Positions 1-8,885 of a stretch of 64,000 nucleotides of DNA are shown here, piece after piece (positions within the stretch are counted from its first letter, which is position 1; each line of letters starts with the position of its first letter). The stretch spans positions 2,829,501-2,893,500 of the forward strand of contig NZ_FSRB01000001.1 in NCBI RefSeq assembly GCF_900129635.1, written 5' to 3'. The notes below the pieces were generated by a model. The model did not search any database. It was not told the origin of the DNA and saw only the letters and a program-made list of their open reading frames with translations. The position numbers and the translations under genes are program-made. Origin of the DNA: Singulisphaera sp. GP187 (lineage in GTDB: Bacteria > Planctomycetota > Planctomycetia > Isosphaerales > Isosphaeraceae).

Positions 1-122
1 ACATGTCGCGTCGGCTCGGACCGCGGCACGGACCTTGGTTCGCGGAGTGAGACATGGTCGAGACTCCCCGGGGACGATTGGTCGGTTCAGGGAATGAAAA
101 AAAGAACGTAAAGGAACAAGCC

Positions 123-2687
123 TCAATGATTGAAGGCAAACTCACGCGAGCCGAGCAAGGCCCAGAACAGGTCCTCGGCCGTCTCGCGCATGGAGGTGGC
201 CTGCTTGAGCTCGGCCACCCAGTGCGACGACTCCTCGGCGGTCGGGGGGCGACAGAGCGTCCGTAGATACAGGTTCTCGACGATCTCCTCGGGCTCGGGC
301 TGCAGGTCGAGGAGGTTCGCCAGATAGCCGTTGAGGTGCGAGACCTTCCCCTCGATCACGTCCCCGCCGATCATCAGGAGCGATTGCCGCAGACTCAGCG
401 AGGGGGTCGAAACCGACGAACAGCCGTTGGTCCGAGCGCAACGGCCGAAGGTCTCGAGGATCGTGCTCGTGGTGGCCGGGTCCGTCACATCGATCGCCCG
501 AGTCCCCGCCGCCCGGTTCGGGTAGCGATTCACCACGTCGGTGACCTGAGCCAAGGCATCCGCCATCTGGTGCGCACTCAACGGGCGGGGCAGGTGATGC
601 GAGAACAAGCGCGTGTCCCGTTCGTTGCCGGGGATCGTGGCCGACGAGCTGCCGTAGGCACGCGACATCACCACCGTTCGCACCAGGTCGCGAAGATCGA
701 ACTTGTGCGCAACGAAGTGCTTACCGAGGGCATCGAGCAGTTCAGGATGGACCGGGGGATTCGACCGGCTCAAATCGTCGGGCGGATCGGCCAACCCCTT
801 GCCGAAGAACTGCGCCCAGACCCAGTTGGCCATCGCGCGGGCGAAGTAGGGGTTATCGGGAGCGGTGATCCAGTCGGCCAGCGCTTTCCGAGGATCCTCA
901 TCCTTCGCCACCTCGACCCGTTTCTGGTTCAGCAGCCGCGGCTCGGCCGGTTTCTTAGTCCTGATATGTTCAACTTGGCCCTCGGGATTAATCCTGACGA
1001 CGGTCTTGCCCATCATGCCCCCGCCTCCGCCTCCACTCCGCTGGACCTTTGCGAAGCAGGCGGCCAGGCCGAAATAATCGTCCTGGGTCCAGACGTCGAA
1101 CGGGTGGTCGTGGCATTGCGCACACCGCAAGCGAAGCGCCAGGAAGCGCTGGGCGGTCTGTTCGGCCTGGGTCATGGCGTCGGGGCCGTCGAGCGCGTAG
1201 TTGGCGGGACCGCCGTCATAATCCTCGGGCTTCCCCGTGGCGGTCAGCAAGGTACGCACGATCACGTCCCAAGGCGTGTTCTCGGCGAGCCGCGCATCGA
1301 TCCAGGTCTGGTAGCGGGTGGCCCCGTTCCCGAGCCGGGCCGTGCTGATTTGCAGGAGGTCACCGAGCTTGATCCGCCAGAACCGCACGAAATCGCGATT
1401 CGCCAGCAGGCGATCGACGAGCTTGGCGCGTTTGTCGGGATCCTCATCCGCCATGAACCGGCGGATCTGCTCGACCGACGGCTGTTCACCGGTCAAGTCG
1501 AGCGAAACCCGGCGCAGAAACAACGAATCGCTCGCCGGCGGACTGGGGGGAACCTTGAGCGATTCCAGCCGTTTGATGAGCTCGTCGTCGATGAAATTCG
1601 ACCGCGGCAGTGCGGCGAAGTCGAACTTCAACTCCGGGTTGATGACCGTCGCGAGCCTGATGCTGACAACCTGCGACTGGTAGCGCACAATCAGGTCGGT
1701 CTCGGCCCGCCGTAGCAGGGCCACCTTCCCTTTGGCGTCGATGCTGGCGGCCGAATCATCGTTGACTCGGACCGTCGACAACCGCGTCACGTCGCGCTGG
1801 TGGCCGTCGGCATAGGACGCGATCACTCGGACCTGTTGCGTCCCCGGTTCTTCCAGGCGAACGTTGTTCGGTTCCACGGCCAGGCGCGTCAGCGCTCCGT
1901 GGGTGGTCCCGCGATGCATCGGTGCGCCGGCGGCCACCCAGCTCAGCAAGGTCTGATACTCAGGCGACCGGACCGAGAAGCGAGGACCGCCTCCATGGGG
2001 CGTGAGCCCGGTCGCCTTCTGAAGCATGAGACTCTGCGACGGGTTGAACAAGGAAAGCCTGCGCCCTGCCGCGTCCCGGGTCAATGCCTGGTGGTCGGCC
2101 ACCGGATCGTACCCGAAGAGGGAGAGGTGAAAGCCGTTCTGACCGCCCCCCTTGCCGTGGCAGGCCCCCGTGTTACAGCCGGCTCGGGTGAAGATCGGCA
2201 CCACGTCCTCGCCGAAGTCCCATCCACGGTCGGAATCGGCGTCGACCTTGACCTTAGCCGTGGCCTTCGCCCCCGCCAGGCTCGCGGTGACGGTGGCTTC
2301 GCCGGTCCCCACCGGCTCTAAATACCCTCCCGAATCCACCGTCACGACCCCGGCGGGCTCCACCGTCCAGGTGAAGCGTGACGAGGTGTCGGTGGCAGCA
2401 TTCACCGCCCCAGTCCGGTCGACGAGAAGTTGCCACCCCGGATCCCCCGGCTTGAGCGTCACGCTCGCCGGGGTCAGTTGGAACGACGGCGCAGCACTCG
2501 CGGCGAATTTCGCTCGCGAGAGGCTCGGTACGTCGCAGAGCGCCCCCGTGGGGGTCGTCTTCTTGATCCTTGCCGTGGGAGTCACCGACGACGTCGGCCC
2601 CGCGGGGGGGGTTGTGCTCTTCGCACACCCCGAAACGCCGAGGCAGACGCACAAGAACGCGTTCCAGCCATGTCCCCGACGGGTCAT
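123..2687 (-). CDS. DUF1549/DUF1553 planctomycete lipoprotein with Ig-like and cytochrome-type motifs
   Basis: Large secreted protein of the DUF1549/DUF1553 family typical of planctomycetes; its biochemical role is not established. From the chosen start the protein is 854 residues. A basic N-terminus, hydrophobic stretch and Cys in a lipobox-like GVSGC suggest a lipoprotein. An Ig-like BIG2-type segment (about residues 60-150) is followed by a CNTGACH motif, where heme might bind, then the DUF1549 region with a second CAQCH motif and the C-terminal DUF1553 region ending near REFAF. An in-frame ATG 34 codons upstream exists, but the ATG at 2687 is preceded by a GGAGAGGGAG ribosome site and starts directly with the signal peptide. 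Usual DUF1549/1553 genes are followed by a DUF1501 gene; that side lies outside the window. Confidence 0.88.
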   Translation of the reverse strand: MTRRGHGWNAFLCVCLGVSGCAKSTTPPAGPTSSVTPTARIKKTTPTGALCDVPSLSRAKFAASAAPSFQLTPASVTLKPGDPGWQLLVDRTGAVNAATDTSSRFTWTVEPAGVVTVDSGGYLEPVGTGEATVTASLAGAKATAKVKVDADSDRGWDFGEDVVPIFTRAGCNTGACHGKGGGQNGFHLSLFGYDPVADHQALTRDAAGRRLSLFNPSQSLMLQKATGLTPHGGGPRFSVRSPEYQTLLSWVAAGAPMHRGTTHGALTRLAVEPNNVRLEEPGTQQVRVIASYADGHQRDVTRLSTVRVNDDSAASIDAKGKVALLRRAETDLIVRYQSQVVSIRLATVINPELKFDFAALPRSNFIDDELIKRLESLKVPPSPPASDSLFLRRVSLDLTGEQPSVEQIRRFMADEDPDKRAKLVDRLLANRDFVRFWRIKLGDLLQISTARLGNGATRYQTWIDARLAENTPWDVIVRTLLTATGKPEDYDGGPANYALDGPDAMTQAEQTAQRFLALRLRCAQCHDHPFDVWTQDDYFGLAACFAKVQRSGGGGGGMMGKTVVRINPEGQVEHIRTKKPAEPRLLNQKRVEVAKDEDPRKALADWITAPDNPYFARAMANWVWAQFFGKGLADPPDDLSRSNPPVHPELLDALGKHFVAHKFDLRDLVRTVVMSRAYGSSSATIPGNERDTRLFSHHLPRPLSAHQMADALAQVTDVVNRYPNRAAGTRAIDVTDPATTSTILETFGRCARTNGCSSVSTPSLSLRQSLLMIGGDVIEGKVSHLNGYLANLLDLQPEPEEIVENLYLRTLCRPPTAEESSHWVAELKQATSMRETAEDLFWALLGSREFAFNH

Positions 2688-2968
2688 GAGTCGCACTCCC
2701 TCTCCGCCGATCGGGAAAGCCGCACACCGAGGAAATGACAAACGTCGTCGCCTCCGATTGATCCTAATCCCGTAAGACCGCCGTTGCAAGGGAAGCTCCC
2801 AAAGTCGAAGTCGAACTCACCGATGGATTCGACCGATCGGCGGACGACGAAACGAGCTCGAGTCGTCGGCACGTTTCCCGGATGTGATAGGGTGGATATC
2901 GTAAACGGCGAACCGCCGTGCGGCCGTTACGGAGCCGCTTGCATCCGTCGAATGATGAGACAGACCCA

Positions 2969-3964
2969 ATGAAAGCCGTCGTATTTGAACAGTTCGGCGA
3001 GCCCTCCGAAGTCCTTCGGGTGCGGGAAGTGCCGATTCCAGAGCCGGGGCCGGGCGAGGTCCGGGTGCGGATGATCGCCAGCCCGGTCAATCCGTCCGAC
3101 TTGTTGGTGGTTCGTGGCCGCTACGGCGTGCTCCCGAGCTTGCCGTCCACCCCTGGCTTCGAGGGGGTCGGGGTGGTGGATAAGGTCGGGTCGGGCCTGC
3201 TCGGTTGGCTGGTCAAGGGGAAACGGGTTACAGTCATCAACCATAAAGGGGGCAATTGGGCCGAGTACGCCGTCATCCCAGCGCGCCAGGCGCGGCCGGT
3301 TGCCAACGACATCCCTGACGAGCAGGTCGCCTCCTTCTTCGTCAATCCGGCCACGGTGCTGGCCATGGCGCGGCACGTCCTCGTGGTCCCGAAGGGGGAA
3401 TGGCTGCTTCAGTCGGCCGCGGGCTCGGTGCTGGGGCGAATGATGATCAAACTGGGGCGGCACGACGGTTTCAAGACGATCAATGTGGTGCGACGCCGCG
3501 AAGCGATGGCCGAGCTGCAAGCGCTCGGCGGTGATGCCGTGATCTCGTCCTCCGACGGCCCGATCGACACCCAGGTCCGCAAAATTGTCGGCTCCGATGG
3601 GGTGAAGTACGCGATCGACCCGGTGGGCGGAGAGACCGGGACCGGAGTCTTCCAATCGCTCGCTGCCGACGGACGGATGCTCGTTTACGGCACACTCTCG
3701 CAGCAACCGCTCCAGATCGACCCACGATTGATGATCGCCGGCAAGCGCGTCGTCGAAGGATTCTGGCTGGGCCACTGGATGCGCGAGCGGAGCATCCCCA
3801 GCGCCTTGCGCCTGTTTCGCGAAATCGCCAACCTGATCCGCGCCGACGTACTTGCCACCGAGATCGGCAAGTCGTTCCCGATCGACGCGATCGGCGACGC
3901 CGTCCGCGAGGCCGAACAGGTCGGCCGCCACGGCAAGGTGCTCTTGCAAACCGGAAACCGCTGA
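2969..3964 (+). CDS. MDR-superfamily quinone reductase / 2-enoyl reductase-like oxidoreductase
   Basis: Medium-chain dehydrogenase/reductase of 331 residues, predicted to use NADPH to reduce a quinone or enoyl substrate in the cytoplasm. The N-terminal GroES-like domain shows the PEPGPGEVRVRM segment and NPSDLL typical of zinc-free members; the zinc ligands of alcohol dehydrogenases are not evident. The nucleotide-binding fold starts near residue 140 with QSAAGSVLGRM, a variant of the AxxGxxG loop, followed by a conserved DPVGG element. An upstream in-frame ATG at 2918 is possible, but the protein family begins at MKAVVFEQFG. The true substrate cannot be read from sequence. A terminator-like hairpin follows at 4001. 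Confidence 0.88.
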   Translation: MKAVVFEQFGEPSEVLRVREVPIPEPGPGEVRVRMIASPVNPSDLLVVRGRYGVLPSLPSTPGFEGVGVVDKVGSGLLGWLVKGKRVTVINHKGGNWAEYAVIPARQARPVANDIPDEQVASFFVNPATVLAMARHVLVVPKGEWLLQSAAGSVLGRMMIKLGRHDGFKTINVVRRREAMAELQALGGDAVISSSDGPIDTQVRKIVGSDGVKYAIDPVGGETGTGVFQSLAADGRMLVYGTLSQQPLQIDPRLMIAGKRVVEGFWLGHWMRERSIPSALRLFREIANLIRADVLATEIGKSFPIDAIGDAVREAEQVGRHGKVLLQTGNR

Positions 3965-4000
3965 GGGCATCCCACCCTCCGGCCCGTTGAAAGGGACCGC

Positions 4001-4028
4001 GCATCCGGGGCTTCCGGATGCCCCTTTT
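4001..4028 (+). terminator. Rho-independent terminator after the MDR oxidoreductase
   Basis: Perfect 8-bp stem GCATCCGG/CCGGATGC with a 5-nt loop, followed by CCC and five T, 37 bp after the stop codon of the upstream gene. Confidence 0.7.
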
Positions 4029-4029
4029 T

Positions 4030-4547
4030 GGGAATCGACTCGATTCAAATCGAACAAACGCCGCTTCGTCGTGAACGACTATCAAGCGTGTGCGGACGGC
4101 GTTCTTCTTGGGAATTTTCGCGGAATTCATTCGCCATGGGTCATAGCGACGGGTACAATTCGTTGTCGAGATTGATGATCGGTCCCGCCTTTTTGTGAGC
4201 TTTTACGCCGGTTTGCATCGCGGTTCCTGGTGACATACCCCCCCGGCATCTCCTCATTGGGTAATTCGCCGCCCGCGGCACCGACTTCAATCTTGCCTAC
4301 CTCGGGAACTCCGATGGACTGGTTCGAGTTGCCTGGGGATTTTTCAAGGCATACTATTCGCAGTAGGGGGCGGGTTGCGAGGCACCAAACCTTTCTGACG
4401 AATCCATCGAATCGCCATTACCGTTTCTGAATGAAATCCAAAACGTGATTCCGCACTTGGTCCATTAAAGTCCCGGTGACTCGTTGGGTTCCGACACAAG
4501 TTGGTGTCAGCCCTGTACGCGGGCGGCGGGCGGGGATTCCTTGAAAA
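4030..4547. other. Intergenic stretch without a recognised gene
   Basis: About 520 bp between a terminator and the acidic-tailed small protein gene. It has lower G+C than the flanking genes and a short open frame at 4230-4430 with no recognisable protein features or ribosome site. It probably holds the promoter of the downstream gene, but I could not pick a convincing -35/-10 pair. Confidence 0.4.
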
Positions 4548-4946
4548 ATGAGTATGTCAGAATCAACCGGCGCCCAGGATTGGCGAGCCGTTGCCTGCTT
4601 GGCTCCCGGTGGCGAACGACTTCTTTGCGTGGGTGAGAGTTCCTCCCAGGTTCGCGCCGCCTATGCCGGAGCCTGGGGCGAAGTCATCCGTGACGAGGAT
4701 CGTCCCACGGTCCGAGCCATCTCCCTCCAGCGCTGGGCCGGACAGGCCTGGGCCGGGACCTGGGAACACCAGACTTACCTCGCCGTTCCCGCCACCCGCG
4801 GTGGTAAGGCCAGCGCCGCCGAGGCGAGCGAAGTCGTCGCCGCCGCTCCCAGCTCCGAGGCGGTCGAAAGCGATAGTGAGACCGAAGTCGAAACGGACAT
4901 CGAGACCGAAACCGAAACTGAGGTTGAAAGCGAAACCGAAGCCTGA
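4548..4946 (+). CDS. Small hypothetical protein with a Glu/Thr-rich acidic tail
   Basis: Protein of 132 residues that I do not recognise. The first 80 residues form a compact region with several Trp (residues 12, 44, 63, 67 and 72, roughly) and a GGERLLCVGESS segment. After an Ala-rich linker the last 25 residues alternate Glu, Thr, Ser and Val in an imperfect TE/SE dipeptide repeat, giving a very acidic, probably disordered tail. A second in-frame ATG at 4554 could also be the start; a weak GGGGA lies upstream. A strong terminator follows at 5020, which supports a real transcription unit. Several overlapping open frames on both strands are composition artefacts. Confidence 0.6.
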   Translation: MSMSESTGAQDWRAVACLAPGGERLLCVGESSSQVRAAYAGAWGEVIRDEDRPTVRAISLQRWAGQAWAGTWEHQTYLAVPATRGGKASAAEASEVVAAAPSSEAVESDSETEVETDIETETETEVESETEA

Positions 4947-5019
4947 GCTCCGAGCGAGGCGCTTCGCATTGCTCTCGAGTTGGATTGTCCGAGACAAGGC
5001 TCTCGGTCTTTTCTTTCAT

Positions 5020-5049
5020 CCCCCAGGTCTTTCCTGGGGGATTTTTTTT
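5020..5049 (+). terminator. Rho-independent terminator
   Basis: Perfect 8-bp stem CCCCCAGG/CCTGGGGG with a 5-nt loop, followed by A and a run of eight T. It lies 73 bp after the acidic-tailed gene. Confidence 0.85.
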
Positions 5050-5064
5050 GGTCTCCGCCCTCGG

Positions 5065-6177
5065 TTAATCGATCGTCCTGATCGGATCGGTCTCTTGACG
5101 GCTGGGCCAGACCTCGAGCGCGGGGAACGCGGCGGCGATCCGGATCGCCAGGTCCTCGACGCCCGGCCGTTCGGTCGCGTGATGTCCCGCGACGACCAGG
5201 CCGATGCCGACCGATTCCGCCTCAAGGGTACGGTGGTAACGCGCCTCACCGGTCAGGAGGACGTCGGCCCGGCACCGGACGGCATCGCCGATGAAGTCGT
5301 CACCGGCTCCGCAGACGATGGCCACCCGCTCGACACGCCGGTCCGCCGGACCCACGAACTGCACGCCCGGAGCCGCCAGTGTCTGGCCGATCCATTCCGC
5401 GAATTTGCCGAGGGTCGTCGCCGAGACCAGCCGACCGACGCGTCCGGCGCCTTGACCCGACTCACCCGGGTGAAGCGGATAAACATCCGTGGCGGGCTCT
5501 TCGTATGGGTGGACGCTGCGGATGACGCCAAGGACCGCGGTGAGCTCCGCCGACGGACAGACGAGCTCGATCCGGCGCTCACGGACCGTCTCCCGCCGGC
5601 CCGACTGACCGACCGTCGGTTGGCTCCCCTCGGTGCCGAAAAACGTGCCCTGCCCCGCGCTCGTGAACGAGCATTCGTCATAGGCGCCGATCTTACCCGC
5701 GCCCGCCGCGAATGCCGCCGAGAGAATCGAATCGCAACTCTCCCGAGGCGCAAAGACGACGATCTTGAATGTCGCCGAAGCCGGTGACGGACGGAGCGGT
5801 CCGACATCGAGCAAACCGAGCCGGCCGGCAAGCCCGTCGTTGATCCCCCCTTGCGTGTTGTCGAACGCCGTATGGGGGCTGGCGATCGAGACCCCGGCGC
5901 GTGCCAGATCCCAGAGCATACCGGTCTCGCGATCGTCGGCCCGGACGCGTTTGACCGGGCGAAACAAGACCGGGTGATGGCTCACAATCAGCTCGGCCCG
6001 GTTGTCGATCGCCTCGCGTGCCGTCCGCGGCGTCACGGTCAGGCAGGTCATGACTCGGCTCACCTCGGTGGCCGGATCTCCCCAGAGCAGGCCCACGTTA
6101 TCCCACGATTCGGCAAGGCTCAAAGGAGCGAATGCGTCGAGCCAGCGGGCGACCTCCGCAACGGTGCTGGTGCTCAT
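5065..6177 (-). CDS. Nif3-like dinuclear metal center protein
   Basis: Nif3/YqfO family protein of 370 residues. These form toroidal hexamers with a two-metal site; the physiological reaction is unresolved, with GTP cyclohydrolase I type 2 annotations considered doubtful. Family signatures are visible: the N-terminal SWDNVGLLWGDP, the metal-site SHHPVLFRP, and a C-terminal VVAGHHATERPGVEDLA. The length fits the long form with an inserted PII-like domain in the middle (region with VHPYEEPATDVYPL). The ATG at 6177 overlaps the stop of the upstream pabC-like gene as ATGA, so translation is probably coupled; an upstream in-frame ATG lies inside that gene and is less likely. Confidence 0.9.
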   Translation of the reverse strand: MSTSTVAEVARWLDAFAPLSLAESWDNVGLLWGDPATEVSRVMTCLTVTPRTAREAIDNRAELIVSHHPVLFRPVKRVRADDRETGMLWDLARAGVSIASPHTAFDNTQGGINDGLAGRLGLLDVGPLRPSPASATFKIVVFAPRESCDSILSAAFAAGAGKIGAYDECSFTSAGQGTFFGTEGSQPTVGQSGRRETVRERRIELVCPSAELTAVLGVIRSVHPYEEPATDVYPLHPGESGQGAGRVGRLVSATTLGKFAEWIGQTLAAPGVQFVGPADRRVERVAIVCGAGDDFIGDAVRCRADVLLTGEARYHRTLEAESVGIGLVVAGHHATERPGVEDLAIRIAAAFPALEVWPSRQETDPIRTID

Positions 6178-7007
6178 GGTCTCGTTCCTCCTTCGGTTAG
6201 CCACTCGGACAGCAAATTCTTGAGGCGGACGGTCCGCGGACCCGGCACGTCCCAGGCCAGGTCGCCGATCCGCGCCACCGGAATCAACCCGCGAACCGAG
6301 TTCGTCAAAAAGACCTCGCGGGCCTCTGGCAGTTCGTTGGGTTCGAGGGTCGTGACCTCACGAGTCCTCAGCGCCAACGACTCCGCCAACTCCAGCACCA
6401 AGCTTCGCATGATTCCCGGCACGATCGGTCCGTCGAGCGCGGGAGTGACGAGCTCATCTCCCACGACCAGAAATAGGTTCGTCCGACTCCCTTCCCAGAG
6501 ATTCAGGCCGGCACTCACGCTCAGAATCTCGTCGAAGCCCCGCTCCCGGGCCGACTGGTAGGCCGATCGCCGCCGCCAATAGTTCAACGTTTTATGCCGG
6601 AGCAACAGATCGGTCGGATCGACCCACCATGATCCAAAATCAACGACGGCTCCGGGTCCGGCGATCATCGGCGGCGGCAAGGGGGCCGACCGCATCCAGA
6701 GCATCGACCCGAGGGCGTCGGAGAGGCCCCCCGACAAGGTCAGCCGGAGCGCGGCGTCCCCACCGTGCCCATTGGCTTCGAGCAGTCGGGCGACCGCGGC
6801 ACGGTCGGGCAAGGCCGATGGCTCGAGGGGAAGACCAAGCTCCTTGGCCGACTTCGTGAGCCGCGCCAGGTGGCGATCGAGCAGTGGTGCGCTCCCCTGC
6901 CAGGTCCGCAACGTCTCGAACAGGCCCAGACCATGCTCGAACGTGCGATCGAGCACACTGATCGTCAGCGCTTGGTCCGGAACAATCCGGCCGTCAACCC
7001 AGATCAT
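6174..7007 (-). CDS. pabC: Aminotransferase class IV, 4-amino-4-deoxychorismate lyase
   Basis: PLP enzyme of 277 residues, predicted to release pyruvate from aminodeoxychorismate to give 4-aminobenzoate for folate synthesis. The N-terminus (DRTFEHGLGLFETLRTW) matches fold-type IV PabC/IlvE proteins and the probable Schiff-base lysine is Lys139 in RHKTLNYW. The Glu-containing segment LWEGSRTNLFLV and the PIVPGIMR segment bind the PLP phosphate side in this fold. It overlaps pabB upstream and nif3 downstream by four bases each (ATGA), so the three are almost surely one operon. Branched-chain or D-amino acid aminotransferase activity cannot be excluded by sequence, but the neighbour favours PabC. 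Confidence 0.85.
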   Translation of the reverse strand: MIWVDGRIVPDQALTISVLDRTFEHGLGLFETLRTWQGSAPLLDRHLARLTKSAKELGLPLEPSALPDRAAVARLLEANGHGGDAALRLTLSGGLSDALGSMLWMRSAPLPPPMIAGPGAVVDFGSWWVDPTDLLLRHKTLNYWRRRSAYQSARERGFDEILSVSAGLNLWEGSRTNLFLVVGDELVTPALDGPIVPGIMRSLVLELAESLALRTREVTTLEPNELPEAREVFLTNSVRGLIPVARIGDLAWDVPGPRTVRLKNLLSEWLTEGGTRP

Positions 7008-8425
7008 CGGTCGGCCCCCTCGCCCTCAAGCACTTCGCGTAGCGCGCGGCCCTTGTCGAGCGTCTCGCGGTACTCCGCCTCGGGACTCGAGTCGGCGACG
7101 ATCCCACCGCCGACCTGGTAGCTGACCTGGTCCCCTTCCACCAGCAACGTCCTGATCGCGATGTTGAACCCGCTCGAACCACCTCGACCGAAGTAGCCGA
7201 TGGCCCCCGTGTAGAGGCTACGTCGCGTCGGTTCCAGCTCGTCGATGATCTCCATGGCACGGATCTTGGGAGCGCCGGTGATCGATCCTCCGGGAAAGAG
7301 CGCACGGACCACGTCGATCGGCCCGGCGTCGGCTCGCAGTTGGCCCTCGACGGTGGCGACCAAGTGGTGAACCTGAGCAAAGCTCTCGATCGTCAACGGT
7401 TCACTGACCTGAACCGAGCCGAACCGGCAGACCCGTCCCAGGTCGTTCCGCTCGAGGTCGACGATCATCGTGAGCTCGGCCCTGTCCTTCTCGCTCGCGG
7501 CGAGCTCTTGAGCCAACCGGAGATCCTCCTCGACGGTCTTGCCGCGTGGGCGTGTCCCCTTGATCGGCTTTGTGATCAGGCGGTCACCCCGCGTCTGGTA
7601 AAACCATTCGGGGCTGGCGCTGATGACGGCCAGGTCGTCCCACTGAAGATAGGCCGCGAACGGAGCGGGACTCCGCGCTTTGAGCCGAAGGTAGAGATCG
7701 AGCGGTTCGGGCGCCCCCCGCGCCACGAACCGTTGCGATAGGTTGATCTGAAAAACGTCCCCCGCCGCAATGTACTCGAGGACCCGACCGACGGCCTCAA
7801 GATAGTCGCCACGCGCAACATCGCCCTGCACGGGGCCGAGCACCGAGGGCCGAGGGCGTGGCGGAGTGCCAGGACCCTCGAGCTCGCTCCGCCAGGCCTC
7901 GAGCCGTCGTGCTCGCGCGGCGTCCCCTTCGCCCAGAAAGTCGTGGGCCCAAAGGTCCAGGGCGCCCGTCGCATGGTCGACCGTCACCACCGTGTCATAG
8001 AGCACGAACCGAAGATCGGCCATCCGCGATTCAGGTGCGGCATGGCGAGGGAGCCGTTCGAGTCTCGGGGCGAAATCGTAGCCGATGAACCCGACGAGTC
8101 CCCCGTGAAACGGCGGAGCGCCGGCCTCCGGGTCGGTCGCCGGATCCGCCAGATCAAACCGGTTGAGCAGCATCTCGAGCGGTTGGAGGACATCGCCCTG
8201 TCCGGATTGGAGGTCAGAGCCGGTCCTTAACGTCCAGCAGTCGCCGTTGACCTCGAAGACAAGCCGCGGCCGGGCGGTATAAAAGCTCCAGCGACCGGCC
8301 TCACCAAAGCCAGGGCCGCTCTCGAGCAGTGCCGGCTGGCTCCACGATCCGATCAGAAGCGCAAGCCGTTCGGCGGAACAATCCGAAAGCCGGCAATGGA
8401 GGGGAATCTGGGAGGCGATCGCCAC
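7004..8425 (-). CDS. pabB: Aminodeoxychorismate synthase component I
   Basis: Chorismate-utilising enzyme of 473 residues that aminates chorismate to 4-amino-4-deoxychorismate using ammonia from a glutamine amidotransferase. The PIKGT motif (Lys289) marks PabB; anthranilate synthases have PIAGT at this place. The C-terminal GSITGAPK and VGGGIVADS motifs bind chorismate and magnesium. The start is a GTG at 8425 preceded by TTGAGGAG; no in-frame ATG gives a better site. The glutaminase subunit (pabA/trpG) is not in the window, so it must come from elsewhere. First gene of the pabB-pabC-nif3 operon. Confidence 0.92.
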   Translation of the reverse strand: MAIASQIPLHCRLSDCSAERLALLIGSWSQPALLESGPGFGEAGRWSFYTARPRLVFEVNGDCWTLRTGSDLQSGQGDVLQPLEMLLNRFDLADPATDPEAGAPPFHGGLVGFIGYDFAPRLERLPRHAAPESRMADLRFVLYDTVVTVDHATGALDLWAHDFLGEGDAARARRLEAWRSELEGPGTPPRPRPSVLGPVQGDVARGDYLEAVGRVLEYIAAGDVFQINLSQRFVARGAPEPLDLYLRLKARSPAPFAAYLQWDDLAVISASPEWFYQTRGDRLITKPIKGTRPRGKTVEEDLRLAQELAASEKDRAELTMIVDLERNDLGRVCRFGSVQVSEPLTIESFAQVHHLVATVEGQLRADAGPIDVVRALFPGGSITGAPKIRAMEIIDELEPTRRSLYTGAIGYFGRGGSSGFNIAIRTLLVEGDQVSYQVGGGIVADSSPEAEYRETLDKGRALREVLEGEGADR

Positions 8426-8885
8426 GAACTCCTCAAGGCATGATTCAAGTGGGGGCCGACGATGATCGCCCCATCATACCCCAACCGGCCGGGCCTCGAT
8501 AACGGCGCTTTTCCTGGGAATTGCGGTGAGAACCCTCGCCATGAGAGACGATTCGGAGTGGATCGACTTTTGGCTACCAATCAAAACGAAGGAGCCTCAA
8601 CTCCTGCTCGTCGAAGTGGCTGGAGAATCGCCCTCGCCTCCACCGGTTCTCCAACTCGAGTTTTCCCCGACATCGCGTCGAACTTAACACTTAATACCTT
8701 TCGCGATCGACAAGATGGCCCCTGCTCGCCTTGCGGCCCAACAAAGCAAAGAGCATGCTGTTAGGAATGGGAGTCCTCGTGAAGCCTCGAGTTGCGGAAT
8801 CCCAACGGCGTTCCGACCCGGCCTCACCAAGGGACCGGCCCCGCTTCGACTTCGGCTCAATGAGAATGAGAAGGAACGACCCACG
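8426..8885. other. Divergent intergenic region
   Basis: About 460 bp between the divergently transcribed pabB operon and the sugar isomerase gene. It should hold both promoters. The stretch near 8680-8700 is locally AT-rich. Open frames here have no protein features I can support. Confidence 0.4.

Noticed and set aside
336..1715. 459-codon open frame on the plus strand
   Set aside because: It lies wholly antisense to the DUF1549/1553 gene and has no family motif; such shadows are common in high-G+C DNA.
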